In this document: positions 12,744-25,465 of the stretch, in pieces
Position numbering within the stretch: position 1 is the first letter of the stretch
Layout of the letters: the number at the start of each line of letters is the position of its first letter
Assembly: GCF_019649055.1 (NCBI RefSeq)
Contig: NW_026570229.1
Location: 62,001-126,000, forward strand
Source of the DNA: Paramacrobiotus metropolitanus
Taxonomy: Eukaryota; Tardigrada; Eutardigrada; Parachela; Macrobiotidae
Direction of reading: 5' to 3'
DNA: 64,000 nucleotides
Notes under the pieces: generated by a model
Told to the model about the DNA's origin: nothing
Database searches by the model: none
What the model saw: the letters and a program-made list of their open reading frames with translations, nothing else
Position numbers and translations under genes: made by a program

Positions 12744-13361
12744 TTTGAGAGCTATGGTAGCATTTGCCAGGACATTAGGGCGAGGACGTGTGTTCAACGA
12801 AAAGAATCGTATACACCATTCGGTTAAGGGAACATAGATAAGAACAGTATGAAGATGGGCTTCCTAAACCACAACGAGGTGGGGGTTCACGGATGCCGGT
12901 TGGAAAACGGTTAAGGAATCCGGCTTGAAGCAACTAAACATCATGGCATCGTGCCCGGGGTACGGTACCCGGGCGGGGAATCCTACTCCCTACATGCTTC
13001 CAATCTTACCAGCTGGGGATAAATGCTGTGATTGCTGGCTTCGGATGCTAGTTTACCGTTCTTGAATCCTATAGGATTAAAGCTGTTCCGCGGATCTGTG
13101 GAACGCCATAAACGGACACGATGTGGGGCGCCATAAACGGAAATCACTCCGGCCGAGGGAACACGCAAAATGCACGTGCAGCCCGATTTGGACAAAGCCA
13201 GTGGCTCAAACATCCCGGATTTTCATCATATTAGGAGGGCTACCATTAATTACCTTGCATAAAATGTCCGTAAAATTCTCTTATTCTCTTGTACCGTTCG
13301 ACGTTAAATAACAAGAGCACTTCCGTCGTTGATAAAGGGCGTCCCTTGATGGGATAACAGC

Positions 13362-14343
13362 TTAATCCGTAAACTGTACCTCAAAAAAAAACACTTCGAA
13401 AACAAGAGATTTTGCCACCGCTATAGCGTTCTGTGCGGACAGCGCTTTGGCGCATTGGAATTTTGTGAATAAATCAGTTGCGATAATAATAAACTGATTC
13501 ACTGTACTCGACCGTGGTAAGGGGCCCATTACGTCGGTTGCAACAATCTCCCATGGAGCTTCGGGGCAGAAGCTCTGGAGGGGCACGGCCGCCGGCCTGG
13601 TATTCACGTTACGCACCTGGCATTCTATTCAGGTGTCCACATACTTCTTGACGTATACAAGCCAGTCAACCAACCAGAACCGCCCCGCAGTGCGGGCGCA
13701 GGTGCGCTTGAATCCCAAACGACCGGCAATGAGGTCATTATGGGAAATTTTCAACATCTGCTGCCACAGATGTTTTGGAATTACCAACAGTGGAGTGCGT
13801 TCTCCTTTTAACTTGTACATCTTGTACAGAATATTATTGCGCATTTCGTACTGATTGCGTTGCCGCGCCTCGGTATCTAACTTCCCCAAAAGGTCAACCA
13901 CCCAAGGGTCTTTAAACTGCTGGCTGTGCATATCCAGACGAGCAAAGCCAACTTCGATGTACGACTCCTCCTGGAACGTCATTACTGCATTAACAACTGT
14001 GGTTCTACCGGAAACCGGGAAAGCTAGTCACCATCGTGGTCATTTTTCCCAGGTTTATGAATAATCGTTAGCAAAAACTCTTGGAGTTTCAAACTCCAAC
14101 GGGTAAGTCGCCTATTTGGAGATCCAATACGCATTAACCAGAATAAACTATGGTGGTCCGTCATCACCGTCAAGTTGCGGCCCAATAAAAAGTGTCGAAA
14201 TTTTTTGCACATCCATATTATAGCCAGGGCTTCTTGCTCTGTAGTTGTGTACCGCGTTTCTGGCCCGCTGAGCCTACTGGCATAAGCAATCACTCTCTCC
14301 CTCCCATGGTCATCCGGTTGTAGTACAACTGTACCAACAGCTT
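13362..14343 (-). pseudogene. Ty3/gypsy pol fragment: RNase H, H2C2-like region and integrase start
   Basis: Read right to left on the minus strand. First is an RNase H block (14024-14293) with AYASRLSGPETRYTTTEQEA, FRHFLLGR and VMTDHHSLFWLM. Next is the spacer and zinc-binding-like region (13629-13982) with GRLGFKRTCART. Last is the integrase start (13362-13616) with PWEIVATDVMGPLPRS, where the first catalytic Asp is visible, followed by IATDLFTKF. The segments are in different frames and contain stops, so the copy is dead. No LTR was recognised. Confidence 0.8.
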
Positions 14344-14505
14344 ACCCAGATCTATCCAGATGTATGACTGCATTCCATAGCGGGTCAAAATGTGCAAGCA
14401 CAGGCGACGTCGTTAGCACGCTTTTCTGGTCTTAAAACGTCTTTTATAAATCTTAAAACGTCTTCTGGTCTTTTATTTTAATAAAAGAATTTAAATAACT
14501 AGATA

Positions 14506-14769
14506 CCGTATTTTTCGAATTTAAAGCCTTCTCCAAAATTGAAGCCTCCTCTATCGTATAAGCCTCCCCCCACCTTAGTTCGAAAATTTAGTAGCCTCCT
14601 CCGTATTAGAAGCCTCTTTCTATATACGGTATATAGCAATTACGCTAGTTTAAAGGCTTTGAAAATTTAAAAGCCTCCTCCGCAATATAAGCCTCCTCTG
14701 CTGTATAAGCCTCTCCCCAGGCACCTTTGAAAATTTAGAAGCCCAGGGCTTCTAATTCGAAAAATACGG
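14506..14769. mobile_element. TA-flanked MITE with GCCTCCTC-rich interior
   Basis: The ends are inverted copies: CCGTATTTTTCGAATT on the left and AATTCGAAAAATACGG on the right. Each is flanked by TA (14504-14505 and 14770-14771). The interior has many copies of AAGCCTCCTC and related phrases. The 264-bp element has no ORF. The TA duplication suggests Tc1/mariner-pogo mobilisation. Confidence 0.75.
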
Positions 14770-15098
14770 TATTAGTTAAAGTTCGTGAAAAACGAGTAAA
14801 AACAAGCCAAAACTGTGTTTTTTAGTGTCAAAATATGTTTGGGGGGTCAGGGGGGAAAGCCCCAAAAACATGTCTGTCGCATTGGGCAACCGCCCGTGGT
14901 AGTCGATCCAGGGGAAATTCAAATTTCAAAAATCGGCCTCAATCATCTTGTTCAGAATTTTACGCTGTTTTCAATGGTGTAGTCAGAAAAATTATCGGAT
15001 GGAAACTGTAGGAGGAGTAGTGTTTTGAAAACTGGATAGGGGTCTAACGACGGGCCTGTGCAGGCACCACAATAAATAAACCTGTTAACCTCGTGCAC

Positions 15099-15178
15099 CA
15101 TCGCAACGTGGGATCCCAATTGACAGTGTGTAAATTCTGGCATTTACACACTGTCAATTGGGATCCCACGTTGCGATG
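15099..15178. repeat. perfect 37-bp inverted repeat (hairpin)
   Basis: Arms 15099-15135 and 15142-15178 are exact reverse complements around a 6-base spacer. The arm starts CATCGCAACGTGGGATCCCA. Exact identity implies a recent or maintained structure. Confidence 0.9.
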
Positions 15179-15179
15179 T

Positions 15180-16790
15180 TTGAGCAGGTACAGCACGCTA
15201 ATTTGATTGAGTTTCAAATGACCACGTTGCAATTTTCCGTTAAAAAAATACATATTTTTAGTTGAAAATGTGCTTCGCTGTCATACTAATTTGCCGTACG
15301 TGGCGTTCAGAGAGCAAGAGTTTGGTCCCATAATGGAAATGCAGTCAGCAAATTCTGCCTTTGTTTTCTCCGATTAAAAGAAACTTCCTGGCACAGTAAA
15401 TTCTCATTCTGTGGGTATTCTCGGCAAAGTCCAGCGTGCGACTTGCGCTCTGAAATCGCACTTCAACCAGGAAGAGTTGGAATTTCTTGAATCGAAAACA
15501 GATTTGCTTCCAGAAACCGTGAAGGGTAAGTTTCTTTTCAGTGTAGTGTTATCAAAATGGCTAAACATATTTACCAGATAAGCTGATATTAAAATGACGT
15601 CTACGTAAAGCGCTTTTCCGTTGCCAACATTTGAGATGCTGACAAAATGCATTGATCCGGGGGTAGTTCCAGGGTATTCGGATAACAATCAGACAAAAGG
15701 CTATTATTTTATTAGAAAAGTGCAATTGAAAGAATTACGTGTGCATTTAACGCTCACGTTTTGGAAACTAATGATTATTTCGGCAACCCTTTTAGTAGGA
15801 AATGATTGTCTCAAAACCTAACTGTCACTTGGCTGTTATAGCGGCTTTAATTGGCGGCGGCTGAAACACTATGCTCTCCACTACTTTGTATTGCTGCACA
15901 CTCTACGGGGCAGCTGAACGCTGATGTTGAAAGGTCGGGTCGGTTCGGTATCCTGAACTTTTTTTTTAAAGTGCCGAACCACTCAGAAAACAGACTCTAG
16001 CAGACTAATTCAAAAATTTGTCATCTTCCCACACTCAACATTGCAGATGTATTCCCAATCAAGTCCAGCAAGCTTAATGACCATATTTTGCAACTTCTTA
16101 AGTAGAATAGAGTAGAAAGCGGTCAGTATACGCAGTACGTACAAACACATCCATTAGACGTATGCAATGGAATGACGATTTATGAATATGATAACTCCAA
16201 CATATGATAGACCACATTATGCTGTTCACTCGTTAAGACGCTATATATATTACTTTTCTAGGCGAATATCCGCCGCGCGTATAAAAAAGCATTTTAAAAC
16301 AGTTCAAAAATAACTGAAACAACAATACGCTAGCCGTCGTAGGATAGAAATTCTGTAACTGAATAAAAGAAAACCGTGGGTTGTTATGCGAAGGATTTCG
16401 ATTCGTTGCTGCATAAGAAATCTCCTGTCGCGCGACGCGGTGATGCATTATTATCGTCCTAATTCAAGTGGTGTTTCTGATGGTCGATATAATAATAATG
16501 TTGGAGAAAATGGCCAAGCGCGATAGTAATGTAATTGTAATGGTTGTTCATGTAGTGGAAGCGGTGACTGATCCTGTCGTGTCCGTATTTGAAACTGTTA
16601 GTCCTCCTGTCGAGAGCGAGCTGATCCCATTCCCATGATGGATTATACTAACATAGAGGATGTGTCAGTGTATGCGACCGAGTACTCTTCTACAGTTGAT
16701 GAGAATCCAGCTAATTCATCGGAAACTAAGGAAGCCGTTTCCCGAATCTATGGTGAGCGTTACAAGAGAAACGGGACAGGATGCTCTGGT
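15180..16790. other. no supported gene
   Basis: Only short, domain-free ORFs on both strands. No splice-supported structure was found. Confidence 0.4.
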
Positions 16791-16793
16791 CAG

Positions 16794-17573
16794 TTATAAA
16801 GGCCGAACGTTAGCTGAATCGCGATGGGTTTCTTCGACGGCAATGGATACTAATGGAAAAGCTCTGTTACTTAAATATCTGCACAAACACGTGTTCTGTT
16901 TATTCCTGTTGTAGTATTTACGATTCCCGAATTGATTACTTAATTTACTTCTACCGTTATTTCGATTAAATTGATGACTGTTTTGATTGGGGAATGAACG
17001 TCGATTATAGTGATCAGTTGTAATAGGAAAAGACTCCGATTGTGGTAAATTCAAGAAACGTTTTTCGTGGAAGATATCACAAAGGTCAAGTTCCTCATCT
17101 AGGTCTGGCGCGATAGCAATTAGGTTCTCTGTCCTGAAAACGGGATTTAATGAAATATTCTTCAAAATTTCCGTAGCCGCATTTACTTTATCTTGTAGCC
17201 CGATGGCTTGCGCCCCTTTAGCTAAGAAGTCTGTCGGGCTAGCTGGTGCTAAACAGGTAACGTCCCGAAGTAGTTGACCTGAGAGACCATTAATCAATAA
17301 ATCGGCCTTTTCTGCTTCACTGTATTGCTTGCCGTAGAATTTTGGAACTGTTTCGAAGTTTTTTCCAGGCATTCCGAATGACTTTAGCATGAACGCATGG
17401 CCGTAACATTTCAGATTTCCATTAACACATTTGGACAGTGATCGAACGATGTGTTGTGTTATAAAATTGTTTATTGGATTGTGCCATCTTACTGATTCAA
17501 AGTCCCGGATGGTGTATGGTGCAAAAATTGTCATGATGAGAAGGAAGAATTTGCGTAACAGAATGCAAGACAA
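16794..17573 (-). pseudogene. retrotransposon Gag-like ORF
   Basis: This is an open minus-strand ORF of 259 codons with the flavour of an LTR-retrotransposon Gag. It has a helical capsid-like part (YSEAEKADLLINGLSGQLL, then FLAKGAQAIGLQDKVNAA) followed by an Asn/Arg/Gln-rich basic tail (NRNNGRSKLSNQFGNRKYYN). That tail position normally precedes a CCHC knuckle. Here only CLCRYL follows and no complete knuckle is seen, so the 3' part is probably shifted. No pol follows in frame. Function and boundaries are inferred. Confidence 0.45.
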
Positions 17574-18760
17574 GACCTTTGCGTCGCCAGTGCACTCAGT
17601 GCCGTTAAGCCGATGATTTATCTGGCGATTGCATTATGTAGATCGGAAATGGTAGGTCGAAGTTGTGACATTTCAGCTGCAACTGAAGCGTGTTATTTGG
17701 CTTGGCCTGTCCTCGTCAAGATATAAAGCACAGCTTCCAACGTCGATCAAAACTATATACATGATGGAATACAACATTCCATTGCGTCCGCGATAATCAA
17801 AGTCCGCTTGGATGGAGAAGGTAATTTAACGAGAAAACAAAATTTCACTTTTTCACTTCACACCGTTTGCCATCATAAACTGCATCTTCAATTTCGCAGA
17901 ATGGACAACAGTAATAACATTTCGGACGACGAAGTGTCCTCAACCGTTTACGATGGACAGAAGGAGCTGCCAGAGGAGATTATAGCGTTAGGACTAACTG
18001 AGCAGGAAAACAGTAGGTTCTAAAATATTCAGATTTTCTATTATTTTATATCTAGAATTTCGCGCGTTTGCGGACGCGATGACGAAAGAGATAGATCAGC
18101 AAGCTGCCTAAATGACAGATTTCCTTTAGCGGTTTCCGGAGTTGCTTGTGTGCCCTTTAACGGCAATGGTAGTCCGCAGTATCCGTCCGTTAAACCGTCC
18201 AGCTTTTTTGAACAAAATGCTGAAGAATAGCGTCGCAAGCAAGCTGCCGAACGTGCTCGTATGACAGCTGAAGATAAGCGCAATGACATAGCTATTAGTC
18301 AGTCGCGTGTGAGTCATCCGGATGTGCAGCGTAAAAGCTTGCGTAATCAGTCGTCAGGCAATTTGGTAGCTCCAGACTCGCGAGTTAATCGTCGTAATAA
18401 CTCTCTGAATTCTTCAATGGATAGTTCCGTGAACGCAGCTTGAAATCCACAGCGGTGTTAACGTGAAGATTCTACGGTGAATATGTGTCGATATTTTTTA
18501 TTACGCTTCATGAATTCGTATATGGTGTATAGTGACATTAATCTAGCTTTATTGTTCTCAGTTTTACGCTGTACTTATGTTAGCAGGAAGTGATGAATTC
18601 GGTTGAGTTGTGTAACTGTTAGATAATCCGGCGTCGCAAAGGCACCGTTTGACTGAAATGCCAAAGAGTTGGACAGCAGATTATCAAAATTACGGCGCCG
18701 AAATTTTTAATGTACGAGTGCTGCATTCTTGAATTTAAAGTCGAACATTCCTTTGCGCAT

Positions 18761-21700
18761 CTAGCATCCTTTTGACACGCAGTCAAGCTTTTTTGGGTCT
18801 GGAAGGCATAAAAAGTTTTCTATACAATTTTCAATGTTTTCCATCTCAATGGGCGGCGTCGACGATGGAACGAACTCGTAACAGCAGAGGATAAATTCTG
18901 AAAATGCTCGGCTCGGATGAGTTGGCAGCCGGCGGTTTGCAGCAGCAGTTCTGTCTAAATGGTCCATGGATTCATAGCCCATTCAGAGAAAAGAAGCGAA
19001 GAAAAGTACTGTCCTGATCGTACTTATAAATGAAGAGTCCCATAGCGCTTTACAGAGTGTATTCTGTAAAATGTAGTCAGTCACGTTGGTTTCCAATCCA
19101 GAAATTTCTGCTCCGCATACTGCTGAATGTCCTTCGGTAATCTCTTGCACTGTAACGCATACGAGAAATGTGACGATTTTAAAATCAGACGTTCTGTGGG
19201 TTATATGGTAATGCTTACCTGGCATGATCTGATCCAAGGGAATGGACACCGAAGCACGGGCATTCTGCGTTGCCAGTACTGACGCCTGAGTTTCAACCAC
19301 TGATCCAATATTCTTCCCTTGGTTGGACTGTTCCTTACCCAGATCTTTGAGTTTTTCCTAGATACGAACGATTTCCTTAAGTACTGCATGAATCTAATCA
19401 GCCGGTCCATTGATTGAGAAATATGGAGGGAGATCCTTCGCAATCTATACACAATAAGCGTATCTGTTTAACACCGGTCTGTACACACAATGAAGCTATG
19501 CAATAGACATCTAGGTAGCGATCTCACCGCAGCATGAACAGTGACGGTATACATGCCCCAGGTGCGAAGCTCCACTTGCTGTTTGAACTGTTGCACCTCC
19601 CGTAATTCCGAGCGATCCAAAAACATTTTATAGTGGTTCATCACCGATGCACACTTTGTCAGATTCTCTACCATCGACAATTTCCTGATTGGATAACGAG
19701 ACGTCACTGGATCCGGCTGTAACCCACCGTTATTCAATTGTACTACTTCCGTCGTCGTAACAGACTCTGTAAAAACAAGACCCAAGACGTTTGAATACGT
19801 ATATACTAAACAAGTGTGTCCCGACACTATACAATGGTATACCTTGGGATGTCAACTGTAAGGCGGTGCAATCATTATCTTTCTGCTCATTCCATATAAT
19901 ACACTTTGTTTGGGAATCCCGTTTAAAACCAGCGTCACGCAATCGTTTATCCGATAAATCCGGCAAGGGATCAATGAATGGATACCACGCCGGTGCTCTC
20001 GCCTTGCCGTCTGTAATCCGTACGCCTTGCCACGTTGTGCGTCCTTTTTTTTCCATTCCGACACCCCTTCCGCAAGAAATTTCCCGCAATATTTGCGTTG
20101 ATATCTTTTCCATTTGAGTCTTGATTCGGGCAATCGGTTACCTTCACACTCATCAGGGCACTGTTTGATCCTTTTTTTACATGGCTGTTGAGTATGATTA
20201 TGGTCACCTCGTCCAAGCAAGTGAAACCCCAGCTCGGCTCTTTCCCACCCTTTCGGCTCAAGTCCCGCTCATCCACAAAACTGGCAGAAATAATAACGAA
20301 ACCCCTTTACTCTTCGCTTTTCTAATAAATACGCTTTCGTCTACAATAAGACCAAAGGTATAAGGAACAAAAACATATACGACCGCTATACAACAATAAC
20401 ACACCAATTTCTTGTCTCGTTTAGAAGGCACTCCCCACTTAGATGGTTTATCACCTGTATTTAGACAAAAAGACAATTGTCAACCCAACCGAACCAATCA
20501 CGTTCTAAGCAGTTTATATGGACATCAAAGGAAGAAACTAATGATTATATCACATGGAAGTATACGATAATATTCACTGAAAGACTGAAAAATTATGTTT
20601 TGCCGTTACGCCTTAACCGTTCTTCTTTTTCTCCATTGGGATACAGATCTCTGTTACGGAGCGTATCATTCGATACATAAGCTGTCACAGGGTTGTCTGT
20701 ACCGGTGTCGATAGGTACTGTCAATGTACTGGAATTGACAGATAAGGCAGGTATGATCGATGACACAATCGATGATGTGCGTCCCTGAACTGACACAGCA
20801 CTCAAACTACCACTTCCTATTGGAGAGATCTGAAGATTTGGAAAATATAAAAAATCAACACCAATACAAACCAAGTCCCACTATCGTCACAAACATACCG
20901 ATCCTTCGATGGGACTGCTCAACGCTTTCCGTACTTGTGCACCACCATCTGCATACAAGATGAAATGTAATGATCTGATTGACCAGATGAACCGATCGAT
21001 CTGATCTGCTGGCATTGATAAGCGATTAAATTCAATTTTTGCTGTTATCCAATGTAAACAATAACAATAATACACCGATATGAGATTGATATATAATCAG
21101 CAGGAAAAATTGATATACAGGAACGTACTACTTCGAACTGTCTGTCTAATATCTCCATCGGGGGCTCGTATCTGCGCCGAATCAAATCCTTCCAAGTAGT
21201 TAACAATCAACATAGAACGCTTACGCTTAGCCACCATCAATTCTTCCTTAACAAACCAACTTCTCTTATTCTCTGGTGCTCCGTTAAATTGCACATAGTA
21301 TTTCAGATCTTTCCCGTTTTGACAGTGGCGCAGAATTCGGGCATTGTTCTGAATCCTTCTATACAGGACCAAGCAGATACAATTCGGTCTCCCGCTATCG
21401 TAATATATGTGTAAAACCAATTATAGCCTCACCGATCAACATTTATCATCTCTTCAGCACGATGACACTTCCTGTGCTCGACAGCGGGACTCTGTAATAA
21501 TGGACGTTTCCGCGACGGTTTCCCTTCAGTCTTGTCCATAGCATGGCAAGCAATCATCTGACGGCTACTTCGGGGAACACGTTTATCCATAACATAATCA
21601 GTTTCTGGATTATCAGACCCGGTCACCCCTATCGGATATACTATTACTGTTACAATGGACCAACAAAAAACTGACATAATCGACAGTGCAATACCAATTG

Positions 21701-22650
21701 GAGATTTCGCGGTTTCCATATGTTGAACACCGCCGCTAAGCATATCCAGTGATGCACAAACCGTCTGTGGATTAGCACTGGACGCTTTGCTAACCATTCC
21801 GGATGTAGAATTTTTCTATACGCCGCAAACAACACAAAATATGGCCATATTTGTCACAAAAATCTTTACCAACATTACAGAAATATCATTTACAACATAA
21901 ATTTGGGAATAACAGCCATTTGTTTGAAACTTATTAATTGTTCAACGAATATGTCATGCATTCCATGTTATCATATAGTTCGCGAATAAACCCTACACTA
22001 TCACATCCATTATCGCTTAACAACATCGAAAGGTTCAGGATTTATTTATAAACTGTGTTATCGATAACCATGCTCACACTATATCGAAATGCTCCATGAC
22101 ACCGGAACGCATGGGCAGAAAGACTTTAACCTGGGTAGAAAGAAATTTATTAAATCCGTTATTAAGATCGTCGTAATCCTTGAAAAGTTGGGCCACTTGA
22201 CGAGTAATTCCATCAACATCGAGTTTCTTTTAATTGAATTCATTTAAAGAAGCAACGAAGACTTCATATACCCTCCGGTTGTGCATAGAAGACCGTTTTG
22301 ACTTTATCCATATACTTCAATGCATTATCTAAAATAAGACTTGAACCAGCGGATTCATGTCTTCATGATAGGGATTAATTACATTCACCATTATTAACAT
22401 CGTCTTTGCCGTCCGACAACATGGAGAAACATCCAATCAGTCACGATTCTTTCGAAGATTCCACATAGAATCGTGCGTCAAAAAAGAGTCTACATGCATT
22501 CCATGACCACTGGAGAATAGTTGCGAAATACGGCAGGATGCGGAGAACCATCGAATCCGACAGAATAGCAATACGGGTACTTCACAACTAACAATGCGAT
22601 CCACCTGTAGCCACCAAGGCGTTAGAATTCGATCGTTAACCATACGTACC
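18761..22650 (-). pseudogene. broken multi-exon minus-strand gene, family unknown
   Basis: Several minus-strand segments have splice signals. One exon is at about 19537-19767, with a TTTTTACAG acceptor and a GCG|GTGAGA donor. A coiled-coil-like exon at about 19223-19451 has a GTATAG acceptor but two in-frame TAG stops. Further pieces lie at 19.85-20.11, 20.59-20.87 and 21.43-21.80 kb. Two of them share a similar phrase (TGSDNPETDYV and TGTDNPVTAYV), suggesting exon duplication. There is no recognisable domain. The stops suggest a pseudogene or a domesticated gag-like sequence. Confidence 0.3.
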
Positions 22651-22854
22651 TAATAAATGTAATCAAATGGTTCATTTAACCGAATGAAAATGACAAACAG
22701 ATTTACACATGACAAAACAACAAAAACGACATACATTGACAAGAAATCTGCTACAAAGAACAACAACATTTAACCCAAGTATCGAAGAACCAAATATCGT
22801 ACAACTAACAGTACTAGACCGGGTGCGATGACAAACTGCTGCTCGTGGTAAAAT

Positions 22855-23046
22855 TCAGACGGTTTTCTCCGTTTTCAGGGTGGTAATAGTCGCATCCTTT
22901 TCCTCCAAAATTGCCTTCTTCCGGTCGATCTTAATCCGAGCGGCTGCTAGCTGGACTACCAGTTGGGTCGATTGTCCGTTTATCGTGCCATCGGTGATCT
23001 GGTCCGGCGGACTGCTAAGTTTCTGGAACTGCTGTCCTTCCGGTGT
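22855..23046 (-). CDS. terminal exon of an unknown spliced gene
   Basis: A clear acceptor (CCGTTATTTCAG) precedes an open segment that ends in TGA at 22855-22857. It encodes an amphipathic, coiled-coil-like stretch (LAAARIKIDRKKAILEEKDA). The upstream sequence to about 23460 is GC-rich but has stops in all the frames I tried, so the 5' exons were not identified. Confidence 0.35.
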   Translation of the reverse strand, partial: TPEGQQFQKLSSPPDQITDGTINGQSTQLVVQLAAARIKIDRKKAILEEKDATITTLKTEKTV

Positions 23047-23539
23047 CTGAAATAACGGTTCGTTTGAATCGAATCGATTTCTGCCCGCCTTCGGTGTCGA
23101 TTCCGGGCTGCCGTCTGCTACAGAGACCGGAACAACTCCGGCTCAAACAGTGTCGACCAGCGACGGTATGGTCGATTCGCCCGTCTAGCGGTCGCTTGAG
23201 CTCAGGTCGAACTCTGCCGAGTGACCGTGGTATAAGCTGGTCCGCTCAATCGGGCCGGATGATCTGGCTGCCGTGCCGGGTTACGATCCACCCACTGCGG
23301 TTTCCGCTACCCGTTCTCCGGATTGTGCATTCACCGGCTCGGTTTGGTCCGCAGTGTCCCCCGGGACGCCGAGTTGCCGAGCGGTTTGTGTGATGCTCGC
23401 CCTTCTTCAGCGGGCTGTCCATGCGTGTCCGAAGGGTGTTCCGTCCGTTAATTAACTGCGGTCCGACTAAAGTGTCATCTGGCTACAGAAGTGTGTAACC
23501 GTCCATAACGACCGGCGGTCGTCTGTCACTCTGACTCTG

Positions 23540-23665
23540 GGACGACCGGTCGAAATGCCGTACCCGCAGCCAACACCCGTGCCCGAACTCCGTGCACAAA
23601 GCCAACGCACGAGCAGTTACCCGTGCACGCAGCCAACCGTCTTTTGCCGTGCACGCAGCATCGAC
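23540..23665. repeat. degenerate short tandem repeats (CCGTGCACGCAGCCAAC-like)
   Basis: The phrase recurs about four times with variation (CCGTACCCGCAGCCAAC, CCGTGCACGCAGCCAAC, CCGTGCACGCAGC). It sits just upstream of the palindromic array and may be related satellite material. Confidence 0.5.
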
Positions 23666-23734
23666 CTTATAATTATCCTGTTCCCGTCCATAGTGCAGCA
23701 AAATAGTTAACGAGGTATTTCGCCCACCATATTG

Positions 23735-24090
23735 CGGCAAAAGGCCAGCTGGCTATTCCGGCCCAGTCTGCGGCAAAATAGCCTGAGGGCTATTCAGACC
23801 TCTATTGTTATACAGCGGCAAAATAGCTATAGCCATCTCGTAGCTAATTTGCCGCAGCATAAATTAGGCTACGAGATATTCTGACGACTATACTACGGCA
23901 CAATCCAAAAAATATATGTATTGCTAATAATATTTATGCTAATGCAACGCCTAGTGGGGCAAAAGAGCTGAAAGCTAATTAGCTTCCCATACTGGGGCAA
24001 AATAGCGGAAGGCTATTTTGCCCCTCATACTGGGGGAAAATAGCCAAAAGCTATTTTGCCACGAAGACTGGGGTAAAATAGCCACTTCGC
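23735..24090. repeat. tandem array of palindromic units (GGCAAAATAGC/GCTATTTTGCC)
   Basis: At least six units occur. Each contains GGCAAAATAG or a variant and often its complement, for example GCAAAATAGCGGAAGGCTATTTTGCC-type hairpins near 23995-24025. Units are separated by spacers of about 15-25 bp containing CATACTGGGG-like phrases. There is no coding frame. A satellite derived from a foldback element is the simplest reading. Confidence 0.7.
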
Positions 24091-24094
24091 AAAA

Positions 24095-25465
24095 ACATTG
24101 ACGGATCATGTGCATAAAATTTATCATTTATTTTCTTATATTGGTTGCTGTTTTTGCGGGAAATTTTATCCCCCGATCCCACAGAACTTAACATCTTCAA
24201 CGACACTTTGAAAGCTTTTACGACTTTTCTTGCTGCGAACTGCGCGATTCACCTTTCCCGCGTCACAGTTTACGTCGGACTCACCGTTTGCAGAGCACGT
24301 GCCGGAGAAATGAACGCAACTTCAACAACACTGAATCATCTCTGGCCAACAGCCCTCATGACCATATCCCTCCGAATGACTCATATAATGAGGGCAGTGA
24401 ATGCTCCAAGAGATTATTTTTTCCGAATTGAATGCGATTGAGTTACTTTAGAGCTAAACGTTAGTCACAGAATATGGCGAATTACTTAGAACTCTGCTTA
24501 TTTAATCAGTAAATGTTCAATTGGTGCATCCGCATTTTTGTTGTATGACCTGTGGCTAGCTTCGTGAGACTGACCTAGAAGTCTATTCCCATGCTTTTGT
24601 GCAACACGGTCCTCGTCTTACCGTTAAAATAACTTGCCGTTTAGTCTTTTTCACTCAGCAATTCGGGTGTGCAGTGTGTATAATTATTTACTCCGTCTTT
24701 ATTATTATAATTCATCGGCTGATTTTCATCACCGATCGATCGAATTTAATCACCGATTGAATATAACTTTACGAAATACACCTCATCCGCCTTTCCTCCC
24801 AACAAGACCGAAGATTTATATGCCAACGGGCCGCCGCCATCGAACGTGTGCACCATCCCTAGAAATCCTTTAAGCATCCCGTCAGTTCGGACGTTGAAAG
24901 CTTTACTCTATAACCTAGCGCTGCCACGCCACGAAACCTGGTCGATAAAGAGCGTGTTGCTGTGCAGCATAGCCTGGATTTCATCATTCCGCATCCTTTT
25001 TCCCTCCGCTGTGATCTGACCAGGAGCAGCGAGCCTACAACTAGCTGCTAGCTTAGCTCATGTTTCCCGCATAGGCTTCATATCTTATGGCTAAGAAGGG
25101 TTAGCAAAAGGTAACCCGATATTCTGTGATAGAACTATTGGACGAAGTCCAACAGATTCCGATTAAAAAGATTTCAATTTTTTGTAAGACTTTTGCCATA
25201 AAATGATATGTTCATCTGCTTTATCAATGGGTGAAATCGCGACTGACGCCACCAGTGAGAGGTTCTGTTGAACTGTAGACCGGAAAATTTTGTAGGTACC
25301 ATAAAAAAGTTTCGCACAGGCAAAGTTCGGTAAACGAGTTAATCGTAAACTATTTTTATGTACTGTCAGTGGAATCTATCCTCCGCCTCACCTGTTTCAA
25401 AGCGAGCCCCTCTGCGCGATCGCGGAACGTAGCCGAGACTCGTAGCCGGAACTCGTGGACATTAA
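24095..25465. other. no supported gene
   Basis: Short ORFs without domains. No repeats or splice-supported exons were recognised. Confidence 0.35.
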
